NCBI RefSeq assembly: GCF_001425265.1
Contig: NZ_LMEC01000020.1
Location: 248,001-312,000, forward strand
Source of the DNA: Massilia sp. Root418
Lineage (GTDB): Bacteria > Pseudomonadota > Gammaproteobacteria > Burkholderiales > Burkholderiaceae_D
Direction: 5' to 3'
Length of the DNA stretch: 64,000 nucleotides
The position numbers and the translations under genes are program-made. Under the pieces are notes generated by a model that saw only the letters and a list, made by a program, of their open reading frames with translations, was not told the DNA's origin and ran no database searches. Position 1 is the stretch's first letter; the number at the start of each line of letters is the position of its first letter. Below are positions 44,596-53,829 of the stretch, piece by piece.

Positions 44596-45633
44596 TTGGT
44601 ACAACGCCTTCTGTCCCCCGGCGAGATTGAGTCGCTGGACCATAACACCATACCGCGCCTGGTGTTGCCGCAGCCGGACGTGTTGTTCTCCGCCCGGGCC
44701 GCCCGCCTACGCCGGCTTGCGGACGGCAACGTTCCGGGCATCCCCACGCCGGCGTCCCTGCACGGCTACCTGCACCTGATGGCGGCCGTGGCCGACGCGC
44801 AGGCCGGCGTCGTGGCTCGAGCGCTCAAGCTGCCCTCGCCGCCCTCGCTGCCAACTCCGCCCGTCCCATCCATGCCGTCCGCCGACGCCATCGACACCGC
44901 CCTTGCCCACAATATGCCGCCGCTGCCGGTCTCCGGCCCCCGCCCCGCCGGCTGGCGCGCGCTCTATCTCGCGCTGCTGGACCAGCTGGAAGCCGCCGCC
45001 GGCCACCCGCAGCTCGCCCCGGTGCTGGCCGGCCTTCGCGCACTGCCCGACGCCGACCTCGAAGGCTGCGCCGACGCGGTGCTGGCCGAATTCGGCGAAG
45101 GCATCAATCCCCTGCATGCGCCTTTCGTCGCCGCCACACTGCAAGTCATGTGGACCGTCCACGCCAGCCGGCTCGACGCCGCCCGCGTGCAGCCGCCCGT
45201 CACCGGTGCCCTGTGCCCGGTCTGCGGCTCGCACCCGGTCGCCAGCGTGATCCGCATCGGCGGCCAGGCGCAAGGCTACCGCTATCTGCACTGCGGCATC
45301 TGCGCCAGCGAGTGGCACATGGTGCGCGTGAAATGCAGCTGCTGTGGGAAGAATGCCCGCATCGCGTACCAGGGGCTGACTCCCTCGGGCGCCGATGCCG
45401 GCGAAACCGCAGCCCAGGCGCCCGCCAGCAAGGCGCAAGACCCGTCCCGCGTCGCACGCGCCGAGACCTGCGACGACTGCCAAAGCTACCGCAAGATCTT
45501 CAACCAGGAGCACGATTTCATGGTCGAACCGCTGGCCGACGACCTGGCCAGCCTGGCGCTGGACGTGCTGGTGACGGAGGCCGGCTACGCGCGAGGTAGC
45601 GTCAATCCCCTGCTCTGGTTCGGGGCCGAATGA
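44596..45633 (+). CDS. fdhE: Formate dehydrogenase accessory protein FdhE
   Basis: The start is a TTG at 44596 with GAGAGG six bases upstream; no ATG in frame is better placed, since the upstream open frame overlaps fdnI. The 345-residue protein has a helical N-terminal half ([23 protein letters not shown]) and a rubredoxin-like C-terminal half with four Cys pairs: [31 protein letters not shown] and [11 protein letters not shown]. FdhE binds the immature FdnG/FdoG catalytic subunit during cofactor loading and redox control. Its Sec-dehydrogenase client is encoded two genes upstream, and it overlaps selA (ATGA). Confidence 0.93.
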   Translation: MVQRLLSPGEIESLDHNTIPRLVLPQPDVLFSARAARLRRLADGNVPGIPTPASLHGYLHLMAAVADAQAGVVARALKLPSPPSLPTPPVPSMPSADAIDTALAHNMPPLPVSGPRPAGWRALYLALLDQLEAAAGHPQLAPVLAGLRALPDADLEGCADAVLAEFGEGINPLHAPFVAATLQVMWTVHASRLDAARVQPPVTGALCPVCGSHPVASVIRIGGQAQGYRYLHCGICASEWHMVRVKCSCCGKNARIAYQGLTPSGADAGETAAQAPASKAQDPSRVARAETCDDCQSYRKIFNQEHDFMVEPLADDLASLALDVLVTEAGYARGSVNPLLWFGAE

Positions 45634-47195
45634 GCGGCCCGTCCACACGCGCGCCCGGCGCGGCCCGCACTGTACGCGCTGCAGGCACAGCACGCAATGC
45701 AGGCACAGCACCGGCTGCAGGCACAACACGCACTGTCCGCCTGCCAGCCGTGCACCGCGTCCTGACCGACCCGGCCTGCCAGCCGCTGCTCGCCCAATAT
45801 GGCCGCTCGCAAACCACCGCCACTCTGCGCGCCCTGCTCGCCGAACTGCGCGCCTGCTCGCTGGGCGCAGCCGGCACGAGCGGCGCAGACGCGGCGCCCG
45901 CTGCGGATACTACCGCCGTCATAGCGCGCCTTGCCGGCCGCCTTGAACACGCCAATCGGTCCGCGCTGCGTCCGGTATTCAACCTGAGCGGCACGGTCCT
46001 GCACACCAACCTTGGCCGCGCCCTGCTGCCGGACAGCGCGGTGCAGGCGGTGGCGGATGCCTTGCGCTGGCCCATGAACCTGGAATGGGACCTCGACACC
46101 GGCAAGCGCGGCGACCGCGACAACCTGGTGGAAGAACTGCTGCGCGAACTGACCGGCGCCGAAGCTGCCACCGTCGTCAACAACAACGCGGCGGCCGTCC
46201 TGCTGCTGCTGAACACCCTGGCCATGGGCCGCGAAGTGATCGTCTCGCGCGGCGAACTGGTGGAAATCGGCGGCGCCTTCCGCATCCCGGACATCATGAC
46301 CCGTGCCGGCGCCACCCTGCGCGAAGTGGGCAGCACCAACCGCACCCACCTGGCCGACTACGCCGGCGCCATCGCCGACCACACCGCGCTGCTGATGAAG
46401 GTCCATTGCAGCAATTACGCCATCACCGGTTTCACCAAGGCGGTCGCGCTGCCCGAGCTGGTACCGCTGGCACACAGCCACAAGATTCCGGTGGCGGTGG
46501 ACCTGGGCAGCGGCACGCTGGTGGACCTCGAACAATACGGCCTGCCGCATGAAACCACGGTGCGCGAAACCATCGCCGCCGGGGCCGACCTGGTGACCTT
46601 CAGCGGCGACAAGCTGCTCGGCGGCCCGCAATGCGGCATCATCGCCGGCCGTGCAGACCTCATAGCAGCCATCAAGCGCAACCCGCTGAAGCGCGCACTG
46701 CGCGTCGGCAAGCTCACGCTGGCCGCCCTCGAACCCGTGCTCGCCCTCTACCGCGCACCGGACCTGCTGCCGGAGCGCCTGACCACGCTGCGCCTGCTCA
46801 CCCGCCCCGCCGCCGCCATGCGCGCGCTGGCCGGTACGCTGCAGCCAGCGCTGCAGCAGGCGCTGGGCGGCGCTTACAGCGTGGCCTCCGAACCCATGCT
46901 GAGCCAGATCGGCAGCGGCGCCCTGCCGGTGGACCAGCTTCCCAGCCACGGCCTGGCGATCCGCGCGGTGCGCACCGCCGCCGGGAGCAGGGACGCAAGC
47001 AAGGGCGCCAGCAAGGCCGCGAGCCCTCCGGCGGATCCGCTCGGGACGCTGGAAAAGCGCCTGCGGGCCCTGCCCCGCCCCGTGATCGGCCGCATCGCCA
47101 ACGATGCCTTGTGGCTGGACCTGCGCTGCCTGGAGGACGCGCAGTCCGGCATCTTCATCGAGCAACTGGGGCAACTGGGGCAACTGGGGCCATGA
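45630..47195 (+). CDS. selA: L-seryl-tRNA(Sec) selenium transferase
   Basis: This 521-residue PLP enzyme turns Ser-tRNA(Sec) into Sec-tRNA(Sec) with selenophosphate. Visible family segments are [88 protein letters not shown] and [19 protein letters not shown] with the PLP lysine. It is longer than the usual 460 or so residues because of an N-terminal Ala/Thr-rich stretch made of three 18-base repeats and a Gly/Ser/Ala insert near residue 455. It ends in [12 protein letters not shown], which runs into the selB start. Confidence 0.95.
   Translation: MSGPSTRAPGAARTVRAAGTARNAGTAPAAGTTRTVRLPAVHRVLTDPACQPLLAQYGRSQTTATLRALLAELRACSLGAAGTSGADAAPAADTTAVIARLAGRLEHANRSALRPVFNLSGTVLHTNLGRALLPDSAVQAVADALRWPMNLEWDLDTGKRGDRDNLVEELLRELTGAEAATVVNNNAAAVLLLLNTLAMGREVIVSRGELVEIGGAFRIPDIMTRAGATLREVGSTNRTHLADYAGAIADHTALLMKVHCSNYAITGFTKAVALPELVPLAHSHKIPVAVDLGSGTLVDLEQYGLPHETTVRETIAAGADLVTFSGDKLLGGPQCGIIAGRADLIAAIKRNPLKRALRVGKLTLAALEPVLALYRAPDLLPERLTTLRLLTRPAAAMRALAGTLQPALQQALGGAYSVASEPMLSQIGSGALPVDQLPSHGLAIRAVRTAAGSRDASKGASKAASPPADPLGTLEKRLRALPRPVIGRIANDALWLDLRCLEDAQSGIFIEQLGQLGQLGP
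45681..45734 (+). repeat. Three 18-base tandem repeats in selA
   Basis: Units at 45681-45698, 45699-45716 and 45717-45734 all begin GCAGGCACA and encode [12 protein letters not shown] and AGTTRT. They lie in the low-complexity N-terminal extension of SelA, so unit number could vary without shifting the frame. Confidence 0.85.
47162..47188 (+). repeat. Three 9-base tandem repeats at the selA-selB junction
   Basis: GCAACTGGG is repeated three times exactly, encoding the QLG steps that end SelA. The last unit runs directly into GGCC and the selB ATG at 47192. It replaces a clear Shine-Dalgarno sequence. Confidence 0.85.
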
Positions 47196-49105
47196 TAGTC
47201 GGCACCGCAGGCCACATCGACCACGGCAAGACCGCGCTCACGCGCGCCCTCACCGGCGTGGACACCGACCGCCTGAAGGAAGAAAAGGAACGCGGCATTT
47301 CGATCGAGCTGGGCTACGCCTATGTGCCGCTGGAGCACGACGGCAAGCCCGGCGACATCCTTGGCATCATCGACGTTCCCGGCCACGAAAAATTCATCCG
47401 CACCATGGCCGCCGGTATCACCGGCATCGACTTTGCGCTGCTGGTCATCGCGGCCGACGACGGCATCATGCCGCAGACGCTGGAGCACCTGGCCATCCTG
47501 CGCCTGCTCGGCGTGCAGCGCGGCGCCGTGGCGCTGAACAAGGCGGACCGCGCCTCGCCCGAACGGCTGCAACAGCTGCAGGACGACATTGCGCGCCTGC
47601 TGCAGGACACGGTTTTCTCGGGCAGCCCGGTCTTCCCCACCGCCGCCACCGTCCCTGGCGACGCCGGCGTGGCCGCGCTGCGGCTGCACCTGACAGCCGC
47701 CTCGCGCACACTGCCCGCGCGCGACGAACACCGCCTGTTCCGCCTGGGCGTGGACCGCGTGTTCACGCTCCCGGGCCAGGGCACGGTGGTCACCGGAACG
47801 GCGCTGGCGGGCACCGTGGCGGTGGGGGACACGCTGGTGCTCGCCCCCGGCGGGCAGCAGGTGCGGGTGCGCAGCATCCATGCGCAGAACCGGGCCGCCG
47901 GCGAAGGCCGCGCCGGCCAGCGCCTCGCGCTCAACTTGGCCGGCGCCGCGCGCGAGGACATTGCGCGCGGGAGCTGGGTGGCTGCGCCGGCACTGGCGGC
48001 CTGCTCCTGCCGCATTGACGCAGAGCTGACCCTGCTCCCCGGCAGCGGCCCGCTCAAAGCCTGGACCCCGGTCCACGTCCATCTGGGCGCGGCGCACCGC
48101 ACGGCCAACGTCGTGCCGCTGGACGAAGAGACTGCGCTGCCGGGCCGCGGCACCCGCGTGCAGCTGGTGTTCGAGCAGGAACTGCACGCCGTGCCGGGCG
48201 ACCGCTTCGTGCTGCGCAACGCGCAAGCGACACAAACTATCGGCGGCGGCATGGTGCTCGATCCCTTTGGCCCCGCCCGCAAGCGCCGCAGCCCCGCGCG
48301 GCTGGCCTGGCTGGACGCCCTGGGCACATTCGCCGGCGGGCGCCGGCGCAGCGGCGATGTCGGCGCGCTGCTGGCCTGCTCGCCGCATGGCATGGCCATG
48401 AGCGCGCTGGTGCGGCTGTCGCAATTGCCGCCCGAGCGCGTCACCCTGGCGCCGGACGTGCGCCGCATTGCGCTGCACGGAGGCGACGAACTGCTGGTGA
48501 CCGATGGCGCGCTGGCCCGGCTGCAGGGGCACGCCGTGGCCGCGCTGGCGGAATTCCATGCCCGCGCCCCGGACGATCCCGGCCCCGAGTTGTGGCGCCT
48601 GAAGCGCATCGCCAGTCCGGAATGCGAAGACCGGCTGTGGAGCCACGCCATCTCCGCCCTGCTGGCGCAAGGCGATATCCTCCGCCAGGGCAACGCGCTG
48701 CGCCTGCCCGGCCACAGCGTGACGCTGAGCGCGGACGAGCAGGCGCTGGCAGAACGCCTGCTGGCGGCGCTGCAGGCTGGCCGCTACGACCCGCCCTGGG
48801 TACGCACCCTGGCCGCCAGCCTCGATACCCCGGAGGACGAGGTACGCCGCCTGCTGCGCAAGCTGGCGCGCGCCGGCGCCGTCAGCCAGGTAGTGCCGGA
48901 CCTGTTCTACCATCCCGCACCGCTGGCGGAACTGGCGCGCATCGTCGCGCAGCTGGAAGACGCGCAGGCGGCAACCTTCCGCGACGCGGCCGGCCTGGGA
49001 CGCAAGCGCGCCGTGCAGCTGTTGGAATTTTTCGACCGCGTCGGCTATACTCGGCGCGTGCGCAATACGCACCTGGTGCGCCCGGCGGCAAGCTGGCCGG
49101 AATGA
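47192..49105 (+). CDS. selB: Selenocysteine-specific elongation factor SelB
   Basis: This 637-residue GTPase brings Sec-tRNA(Sec) to the ribosome at UGA codons that have a SECIS hairpin. The GTPase domain starts [22 protein letters not shown] (G1), [12 protein letters not shown] (G3) and NKAD (G4). EF-Tu-like domains 2 and 3 follow, with [13 protein letters not shown] and [16 protein letters not shown]. The rest consists of winged helices that bind the SECIS. The ATG overlaps the selA stop (CATGA). The same frame is open upstream but overlaps selA. It acts on the fdnG SECIS 6.6 kb upstream. Confidence 0.96.
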   Translation: MIVGTAGHIDHGKTALTRALTGVDTDRLKEEKERGISIELGYAYVPLEHDGKPGDILGIIDVPGHEKFIRTMAAGITGIDFALLVIAADDGIMPQTLEHLAILRLLGVQRGAVALNKADRASPERLQQLQDDIARLLQDTVFSGSPVFPTAATVPGDAGVAALRLHLTAASRTLPARDEHRLFRLGVDRVFTLPGQGTVVTGTALAGTVAVGDTLVLAPGGQQVRVRSIHAQNRAAGEGRAGQRLALNLAGAAREDIARGSWVAAPALAACSCRIDAELTLLPGSGPLKAWTPVHVHLGAAHRTANVVPLDEETALPGRGTRVQLVFEQELHAVPGDRFVLRNAQATQTIGGGMVLDPFGPARKRRSPARLAWLDALGTFAGGRRRSGDVGALLACSPHGMAMSALVRLSQLPPERVTLAPDVRRIALHGGDELLVTDGALARLQGHAVAALAEFHARAPDDPGPELWRLKRIASPECEDRLWSHAISALLAQGDILRQGNALRLPGHSVTLSADEQALAERLLAALQAGRYDPPWVRTLAASLDTPEDEVRRLLRKLARAGAVSQVVPDLFYHPAPLAELARIVAQLEDAQAATFRDAAGLGRKRAVQLLEFFDRVGYTRRVRNTHLVRPAASWPE

Positions 49106-49137
49106 CCGGACCAGCCGGACCGGCAGGACCAAGACAA

Positions 49138-49233
49138 GGAAGGCATTCCCGTCCGGTGACGGGGCCGGGCTTCAAACCCGGTGGGGGGCGTCAGCCGCTC
49201 CTCTGTAAGTTCGACTCTTTCTGCCTTCCGCCA
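49138..49233 (+). tRNA. selC: tRNA-Sec (anticodon UCA)
   Basis: The 96-base gene has an 8-bp acceptor stem (GGAAGGCA with TGCCTTCC), discriminator G and encoded CCA. The anticodon TCA is at 49172-49174 in the CTTCAAA loop of a 5-bp stem. A long variable arm pairs GGGGCG with CGCTCC, and the T-loop reads TTCGACT. The T-stem has one U-U mismatch (GUAAG/CUUUC). The 8-bp acceptor and long extra arm are diagnostic of bacterial tRNA-Sec. It follows selB by 32 bases and overlaps the 3' end of the antisense GGDEF/EAL gene. Confidence 0.95.
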
Positions 49234-51073
49234 TCACCTCCAGCAGCGCCGCCACCGGCATGGGCTTGCCCAGCAAATAGCCTTGCGCATAGGTGCAGCC
49301 GGCGCGCTTGAGCCACTCCAGCTGCTGGCGGTGCTCCACGCCCTCGGCCACCACGGTGAGCTGGAAGTCCTGCGCCAGCGAGATCACCGCGCTGACGATG
49401 GTGCTGCCCTCGCCCGGCAGCGACTGCAGGAAGCTGCGGTCGATCTTGAGCTGGTTGATGGGGAAGGACTGCAGATAGGCCAGCGACGAGTAGCCGGTGC
49501 CGAAATCGTCGATCGACAGGCGCACGCCCAGCGCGCGCGCGTCGCGCATGAACTGCACCGCCGACTCCACGTCTTCCATCAGCACGCTCTCGGTCAGCTC
49601 CAGTTCCAGCAGCGCGGCCGGCAGGCCGCTGGCGCGCAGCGCGCCCACCACTTCGTCCAGGAAGCCGCGCTCGCGCAGCTGGCGCGCCGACACGTTCACC
49701 GCCACGCTGACCGGCTGCTCGCCATGGCGCTGCCAGGCCACCGCGTCGGCGCACGCGCGTTCCAGCACCCAGCGGCCCAGCGCCACGATCAAGCCGCTGT
49801 CTTCCGCCACCGGAATGAATTCGGCCGGCGAAACAAAGCCATGCTCGGCGTGGTGCCAGCGCAGCAGCGCCTCGGCCCCCACCATGGTTTCGGTGGCGCA
49901 GTCGAATTGCGGCTGGTAGTGCACGGCCAGCTCGCCGCTGCCGAGCGCGCGGCGCAGGTCGCGTTCCAGCGTGGCGCGGCGCTGGGTCTGCACCGTCATG
50001 GCCGGCTGGAACTCGGCCAGGCGGTTGCGGCCGGTATGCTTGGCGTGGTACAGCGCGGTGTCGGCATTGCTTACCAGTTCGCCCATGCTGAGGCCATCGT
50101 CCGGGAACAGGCACATGCCCACGCTGGCGGTGGCAAACAGCTCGCTGCCGCCCACCTGGAACGGCGAACGCAGCGCCGCCGTCACCTGGTCGGCCAGTGC
50201 GCGCGCCTGGGCGCGCCCGGCCACGGACGGCGCCACGATGGCAAATTCGTCGCCGCCGATGCGCCCCACCGTGCCGCTGCCGTTGACCACCGCGCGCAGC
50301 ACGCCGGCCACTTGGCGCAGCAGGTCGTCGCCGGCGGCGTGGCCCGCCGCGTCGTTGACGGCCTTGAAGTTGTCCAGGTCGATCAGCAGCAGTGCCAGCT
50401 GGCCGCCGTCGGCGCCCCGCTCGGCGATGGCCTCCTCCAGCAAGCCGTAGCTGGCGCGCCGGTTCGGCAGCGCCGTCACCTGGTCGGTGTGGGCCAGGTA
50501 ATCGAGTTCGCGCTCGGCCGCCACCACGCGCGCGCGGGTGCGGCGCGCCAGCAGCTGGGCCAGCAGCAGCGCGCCCAGCGAGGCGAGCACCAGCAAGCCG
50601 AGGTAATGGGCCATGGCTTCGCGGATGCCGCCGGTGCCGTGCACCAGCACCACCTTGCCCAGCGGCTTGCCGCGGTACTGGATGGGCGCGGCCTCCTGCG
50701 CGCTGTGCAGCCAGTCCAGGCTCTTGCGCTCGGCCACCGGCAACTGGCCGTTAACGCCGTAGTGCGCGAACAGCAGGCCGCCCTGGTCGTACACCGCCAC
50801 CCACTGGAAGTACGGCGCCGAGCGCAGGGCGCGCAGCGTGTCGGCTGCGGCGTCGCGGTCGCGGAACATCAGCGGCGCGGCCAGGTTGTCGGCCACGATG
50901 GCGGCTTGCACCCGCGTTTCGCTGTTCAAGGCGTTGTGCAGCGACAGCACCTGGTACACCAGCAGCACCACGCCCGCCATGACCAGCGCGGCCACGGCGG
51001 CTAGTAGCTGGCCCGCTCCCAGCATGCTGGTGAGGCTCAGCCGGTCGGCTTTCCTGCGGCGGCGGTTCACCAT
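49172..51073 (-). CDS. Membrane-bound GGDEF-EAL cyclic-di-GMP enzyme
   Basis: From the ATG at 51073 (GAGGA upstream) this 633-residue protein has two membrane helices (about residues 18-40 and 158-180) enclosing a periplasmic sensor of the YfiN/CHASE8 kind. The GGDEF domain follows (about 195-360; intact RIGGDEFAIVAP), then the EAL domain (about 375-620; intact EALLRWHH and IDDFGTGYSSLAYLQSF). Both active sites look complete, so it may make or degrade c-di-GMP. Its start overlaps the YfiR-like stop. Its last 20 or so codons run through selC on the other strand, and its TGA stop is the complement of the tRNA-Sec anticodon. Confidence 0.93.
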   Translation of the reverse strand: MVNRRRRKADRLSLTSMLGAGQLLAAVAALVMAGVVLLVYQVLSLHNALNSETRVQAAIVADNLAAPLMFRDRDAAADTLRALRSAPYFQWVAVYDQGGLLFAHYGVNGQLPVAERKSLDWLHSAQEAAPIQYRGKPLGKVVLVHGTGGIREAMAHYLGLLVLASLGALLLAQLLARRTRARVVAAERELDYLAHTDQVTALPNRRASYGLLEEAIAERGADGGQLALLLIDLDNFKAVNDAAGHAAGDDLLRQVAGVLRAVVNGSGTVGRIGGDEFAIVAPSVAGRAQARALADQVTAALRSPFQVGGSELFATASVGMCLFPDDGLSMGELVSNADTALYHAKHTGRNRLAEFQPAMTVQTQRRATLERDLRRALGSGELAVHYQPQFDCATETMVGAEALLRWHHAEHGFVSPAEFIPVAEDSGLIVALGRWVLERACADAVAWQRHGEQPVSVAVNVSARQLRERGFLDEVVGALRASGLPAALLELELTESVLMEDVESAVQFMRDARALGVRLSIDDFGTGYSSLAYLQSFPINQLKIDRSFLQSLPGEGSTIVSAVISLAQDFQLTVVAEGVEHRQQLEWLKRAGCTYAQGYLLGKPMPVAALLEVMAEGRKSRTYRGAADAPHRV

Positions 51074-51591
51074 ACGTTCCTCGCCAGGCGCAGCAGGCGC
51101 GAACTGAATTTCAGGCCCAGCCGCGCCGCCTCGCGCGTGTCCACGTCGAAGCGCACGTGGCGGTCCTCGTCCACCAGCACCACCGCGCCGGCATACTTGC
51201 CGGGGCCGGCGCTGACCCCGTCGGCCACGAACAGCGTGCCGCCGCCGTCGGCGGGACGCGGCTGGCCCAGTTCCGCAGCGAAGATAGTGATGTCGCAGCT
51301 GCGCGGCGCGGTGAGCGCGCCGGCGTCGTACATGGTCCAGCTGCGGCCGTTCACCGGCTTGCCTTCCAGCTGGCGCAGGCTGTCCCAGAACGGCAGCGTA
51401 GGCCGCGCGCAGACCGCAAAGGGCCGGTCCGGCGCCGCGCCGGCCGGCGCTGGCGGCCAGCTGGTGAACATGGCGATGTTGTAGATGTAGGCCGCCTTCA
51501 GCGCGCCGATCTGCACTTCCTGCACCTGCGCATGGCACGGCGGGGCCAGCGCCAGCAGGACCGGCAGGAAGGAGCGGAGCACGGCGCGCAC
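51067..51591 (-). CDS. YfiR-like periplasmic protein (DUF4154)
   Basis: This protein of about 174 residues starts at a GTG (51591), since no ATG is in place; the next GTG, at 51582, is possible. It has a signal peptide (VLRSFLPVLLALAPPCHAQ). The mature part has VQIGALKAAYIYNIAMFTSWP, FAVCARPTLPFWDSLRQLEGKPVNGRSW and CDITIFAAE, as in the YfiR/DUF4154 family, which represses the diguanylate cyclase YfiN in the periplasm. It lies between a TonB receptor and the GGDEF/EAL gene, overlapping the latter by seven bases, so all three form one signalling operon. Confidence 0.85.
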   Translation of the reverse strand: MRAVLRSFLPVLLALAPPCHAQVQEVQIGALKAAYIYNIAMFTSWPPAPAGAAPDRPFAVCARPTLPFWDSLRQLEGKPVNGRSWTMYDAGALTAPRSCDITIFAAELGQPRPADGGGTLFVADGVSAGPGKYAGAVVLVDEDRHVRFDVDTREAARLGLKFSSRLLRLARNVW

Positions 51592-51593
51592 GA

Positions 51594-53606
51594 TCAGAAT
51601 CCGTACGCCAGTTTGGCGCTGATGGTGCGGCTCTGGCGCAGCAGCGCCTCCTGCACGAAGACCGGGCCGGCCGGGTCGGCGTAGCGCGCGTTGAAGGCGT
51701 TGTACAGCGCCAGCGACAGCTCGGCGCCTGGCAGCAGATGCGTGCTGGAGGCCAGCAGGTTGCTCACGCAATAGCCGCCCACCATGCCGGTCTGCGTGCG
51801 GCGCGCCGAGCCGCACTGCAGTTCGGCGCCCACGCGCGCCTTCAGCGCCGGCAGCGGCAGCGCCAGGTTCAGCTTGAACAGCCGGCGCGGCGAATTGACC
51901 AACTGCGCGTTGTCGCCGTCGTCGGCGTGCTGCATGGCGAAGCTGGTGCGCAGCCGCAGGCCGCGTGCGTACTGGCGCTCGTACGCCAGCTCGCCGCCGA
52001 CGGCCACCGCGCGCTGCAGGTTGGCGAACATCAGCAGGCCGCTGTCGGGCTGGACGTCCTGCGCGATCAGGCCGCGCATGCGGTAGTTGAACAGCGACAG
52101 GCGCGCCAGGCCGGTGGCGTCCAGGCGGCGCTCGAAAATCAGCTCGCGCGTGCTGATGCGCTCGGCCGACAGGGCCGGGTTGGCCTGCTGCCCGCCTTCG
52201 CCGGGATAGCCGTAATACAGCTCGTAGGCGTTGGGCGCGCGGTAAGCGGTGCCGTATATGAGCTTGATGGTGTCGGCCGGGCCGGTGCGGTACATCAGCG
52301 CCAGGCGCGGATGGAACTGGCTGCCGGCGTTGCTGTCGCGGTCATAGCGCAGGCCGGCATTGAGCAGCAGGCCTGGCCGCATATGCCATTCATCCTGCAC
52401 GAACACCGCGCTGCGGCCGTTGCTGCGGCGGTCGTCCAGGAACAGCTCATACGGTTCGCGGTAGTAGCTGAACTGGTCGCGCCGCGCGTTGCGCTGCAGG
52501 TCCACCCCGGCCACGATCTTGTGGTCCTGGATGCGGTCCAGCGTAAGCTGGGCGCTGGCGCCGTACCAGGCGGCGTGGTCGCCGTCCACGTTCACCAACG
52601 CCTGGCCGGACTCGCCGGGGTAGCTGCCGATGCCTTGATAGTCGGCGCGGCCCCAATGGGCCAGCAAGGCCAGGTCCACGCCGCTGGCCAGCGGCAGCGC
52701 CAGCGCCGCCTTGGCGAAGGCTTGCGTGTCGCGGGTCTGGTTGGCGGTGTCGAACAGCGCGCCGAAGGAGCCGGTGGGCACGCCCTTGGTGCGGGCGACG
52801 TAGCCGGCCGACAGTGTCAGCGGCCCGCGCGCGGCCTTGGCGAACAGGCGCTGCGCGCGGTCGAAGTCCAGGCCGTGGGCCACGCCGCCATGCTCGGCGG
52901 CGTACTCGGCGAAGTACAGGTCCTGGCCGTCGCGCCGGCTGCTGCTGGCGGCCAGCAGCCAGTCGGTGCCGTCCTGACCGTGCCAGCCGTAGCTGGCGCG
53001 CGCCGCGCGCTCCCCGTAGCTGCCCACCGAGACGGCCGCCTGGGGACCGGCCATGGCGCTGCCGGACTTCGTGATCACATTGATCACACCGAACAGCGCG
53101 TTGGAGCCGTACATGGCCGAACCGGGACCCGGCACGTACTCGATGCGCTGCACCAGGTCCATGTCAAGCAAGCCTTCGCTGCCGATGCTGGCCTGGTCGT
53201 ACACGCTGTCGTTGGTGCGCACGCCATCAATCAGCAGCAGGAAACGGCTGTCGTAGTCGCCCGGGCGCAGGAAACCGCGCGCGCCCAGATAGGAGTAATT
53301 GCGGTCATTGGTCACGTACAGGCCGGGCAGCGACGCGAGCGCGTCGGCCAGGGTGCGCCAGCCGAAATCGCGGATGTCCTGGGCGGTGAGCAGCACCACG
53401 GCCGACGGCGCGTCGGCGATCGATTGCGGGAAGCGTGAGGCCGTAGTGACTTGCAGCGCCACCAGTTGCTCCAACGGCAAAGCTGCCAAATCGGTACTGC
53501 CGCTGTCGAGAGAAACCTGGCTGGCCCGGGCTGGCAAGGCGCAGGCGGCGAGCAGGATGGCGCACCGCCAGGAGGCGGCAAACGCATGGGAAGGCGGCAG
53601 TTTCAT
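51594..53606 (-). CDS. TonB-dependent outer-membrane receptor
   Basis: This 670-residue receptor starts at the ATG at 53606 with a signal peptide (cleavage near PARASQ). The plug domain shows TTASRFPQSIADAPSAVVLLTAQDI, WRTLADALASLPGLYVTNDRNYSYLGARGFLRPGDY and VQRIEYVPGPGSAMYGSNALFGVINVITKSG. A 22-strand barrel follows and ends with ISAKLAYGF, the terminal Phe. LIYGTAYRAPNAYELYYG is the usual late barrel motif. The substrate is unknown. It is the first gene of an operon with the YfiR-like and GGDEF/EAL genes, which suggests that binding of a ligand at the outer membrane feeds into c-di-GMP. Confidence 0.92.
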   Translation of the reverse strand: MKLPPSHAFAASWRCAILLAACALPARASQVSLDSGSTDLAALPLEQLVALQVTTASRFPQSIADAPSAVVLLTAQDIRDFGWRTLADALASLPGLYVTNDRNYSYLGARGFLRPGDYDSRFLLLIDGVRTNDSVYDQASIGSEGLLDMDLVQRIEYVPGPGSAMYGSNALFGVINVITKSGSAMAGPQAAVSVGSYGERAARASYGWHGQDGTDWLLAASSSRRDGQDLYFAEYAAEHGGVAHGLDFDRAQRLFAKAARGPLTLSAGYVARTKGVPTGSFGALFDTANQTRDTQAFAKAALALPLASGVDLALLAHWGRADYQGIGSYPGESGQALVNVDGDHAAWYGASAQLTLDRIQDHKIVAGVDLQRNARRDQFSYYREPYELFLDDRRSNGRSAVFVQDEWHMRPGLLLNAGLRYDRDSNAGSQFHPRLALMYRTGPADTIKLIYGTAYRAPNAYELYYGYPGEGGQQANPALSAERISTRELIFERRLDATGLARLSLFNYRMRGLIAQDVQPDSGLLMFANLQRAVAVGGELAYERQYARGLRLRTSFAMQHADDGDNAQLVNSPRRLFKLNLALPLPALKARVGAELQCGSARRTQTGMVGGYCVSNLLASSTHLLPGAELSLALYNAFNARYADPAGPVFVQEALLRQSRTISAKLAYGF

Positions 53607-53829
53607 TAATGATATCGGTAGTAACGCAGGCATAACGGCCGCAAGACGTACAGATAGTACCGCTTACGGCCCGCCTAGGCCAACCGAAGTGTTGCTTTAC
53701 AGCACACCGAGCTAGCGCGGCAGCCAGCCCAGACCGTTGCCGTTCACGTTCTGGAAGTTCACACTGTACCCCTGCGGCGGGGCAAGGACTGTGCTCCAGC
53801 GCCCGCCGGCGGCGCGTTAAGCTGAGCCC

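Noticed and set aside
45630..47195. Frameshift in selA suggested by its unusual length
   Set aside because: All conserved SelA segments are in one frame. The extra length comes from the N-terminal repeats and a Gly/Ser/Ala insert.
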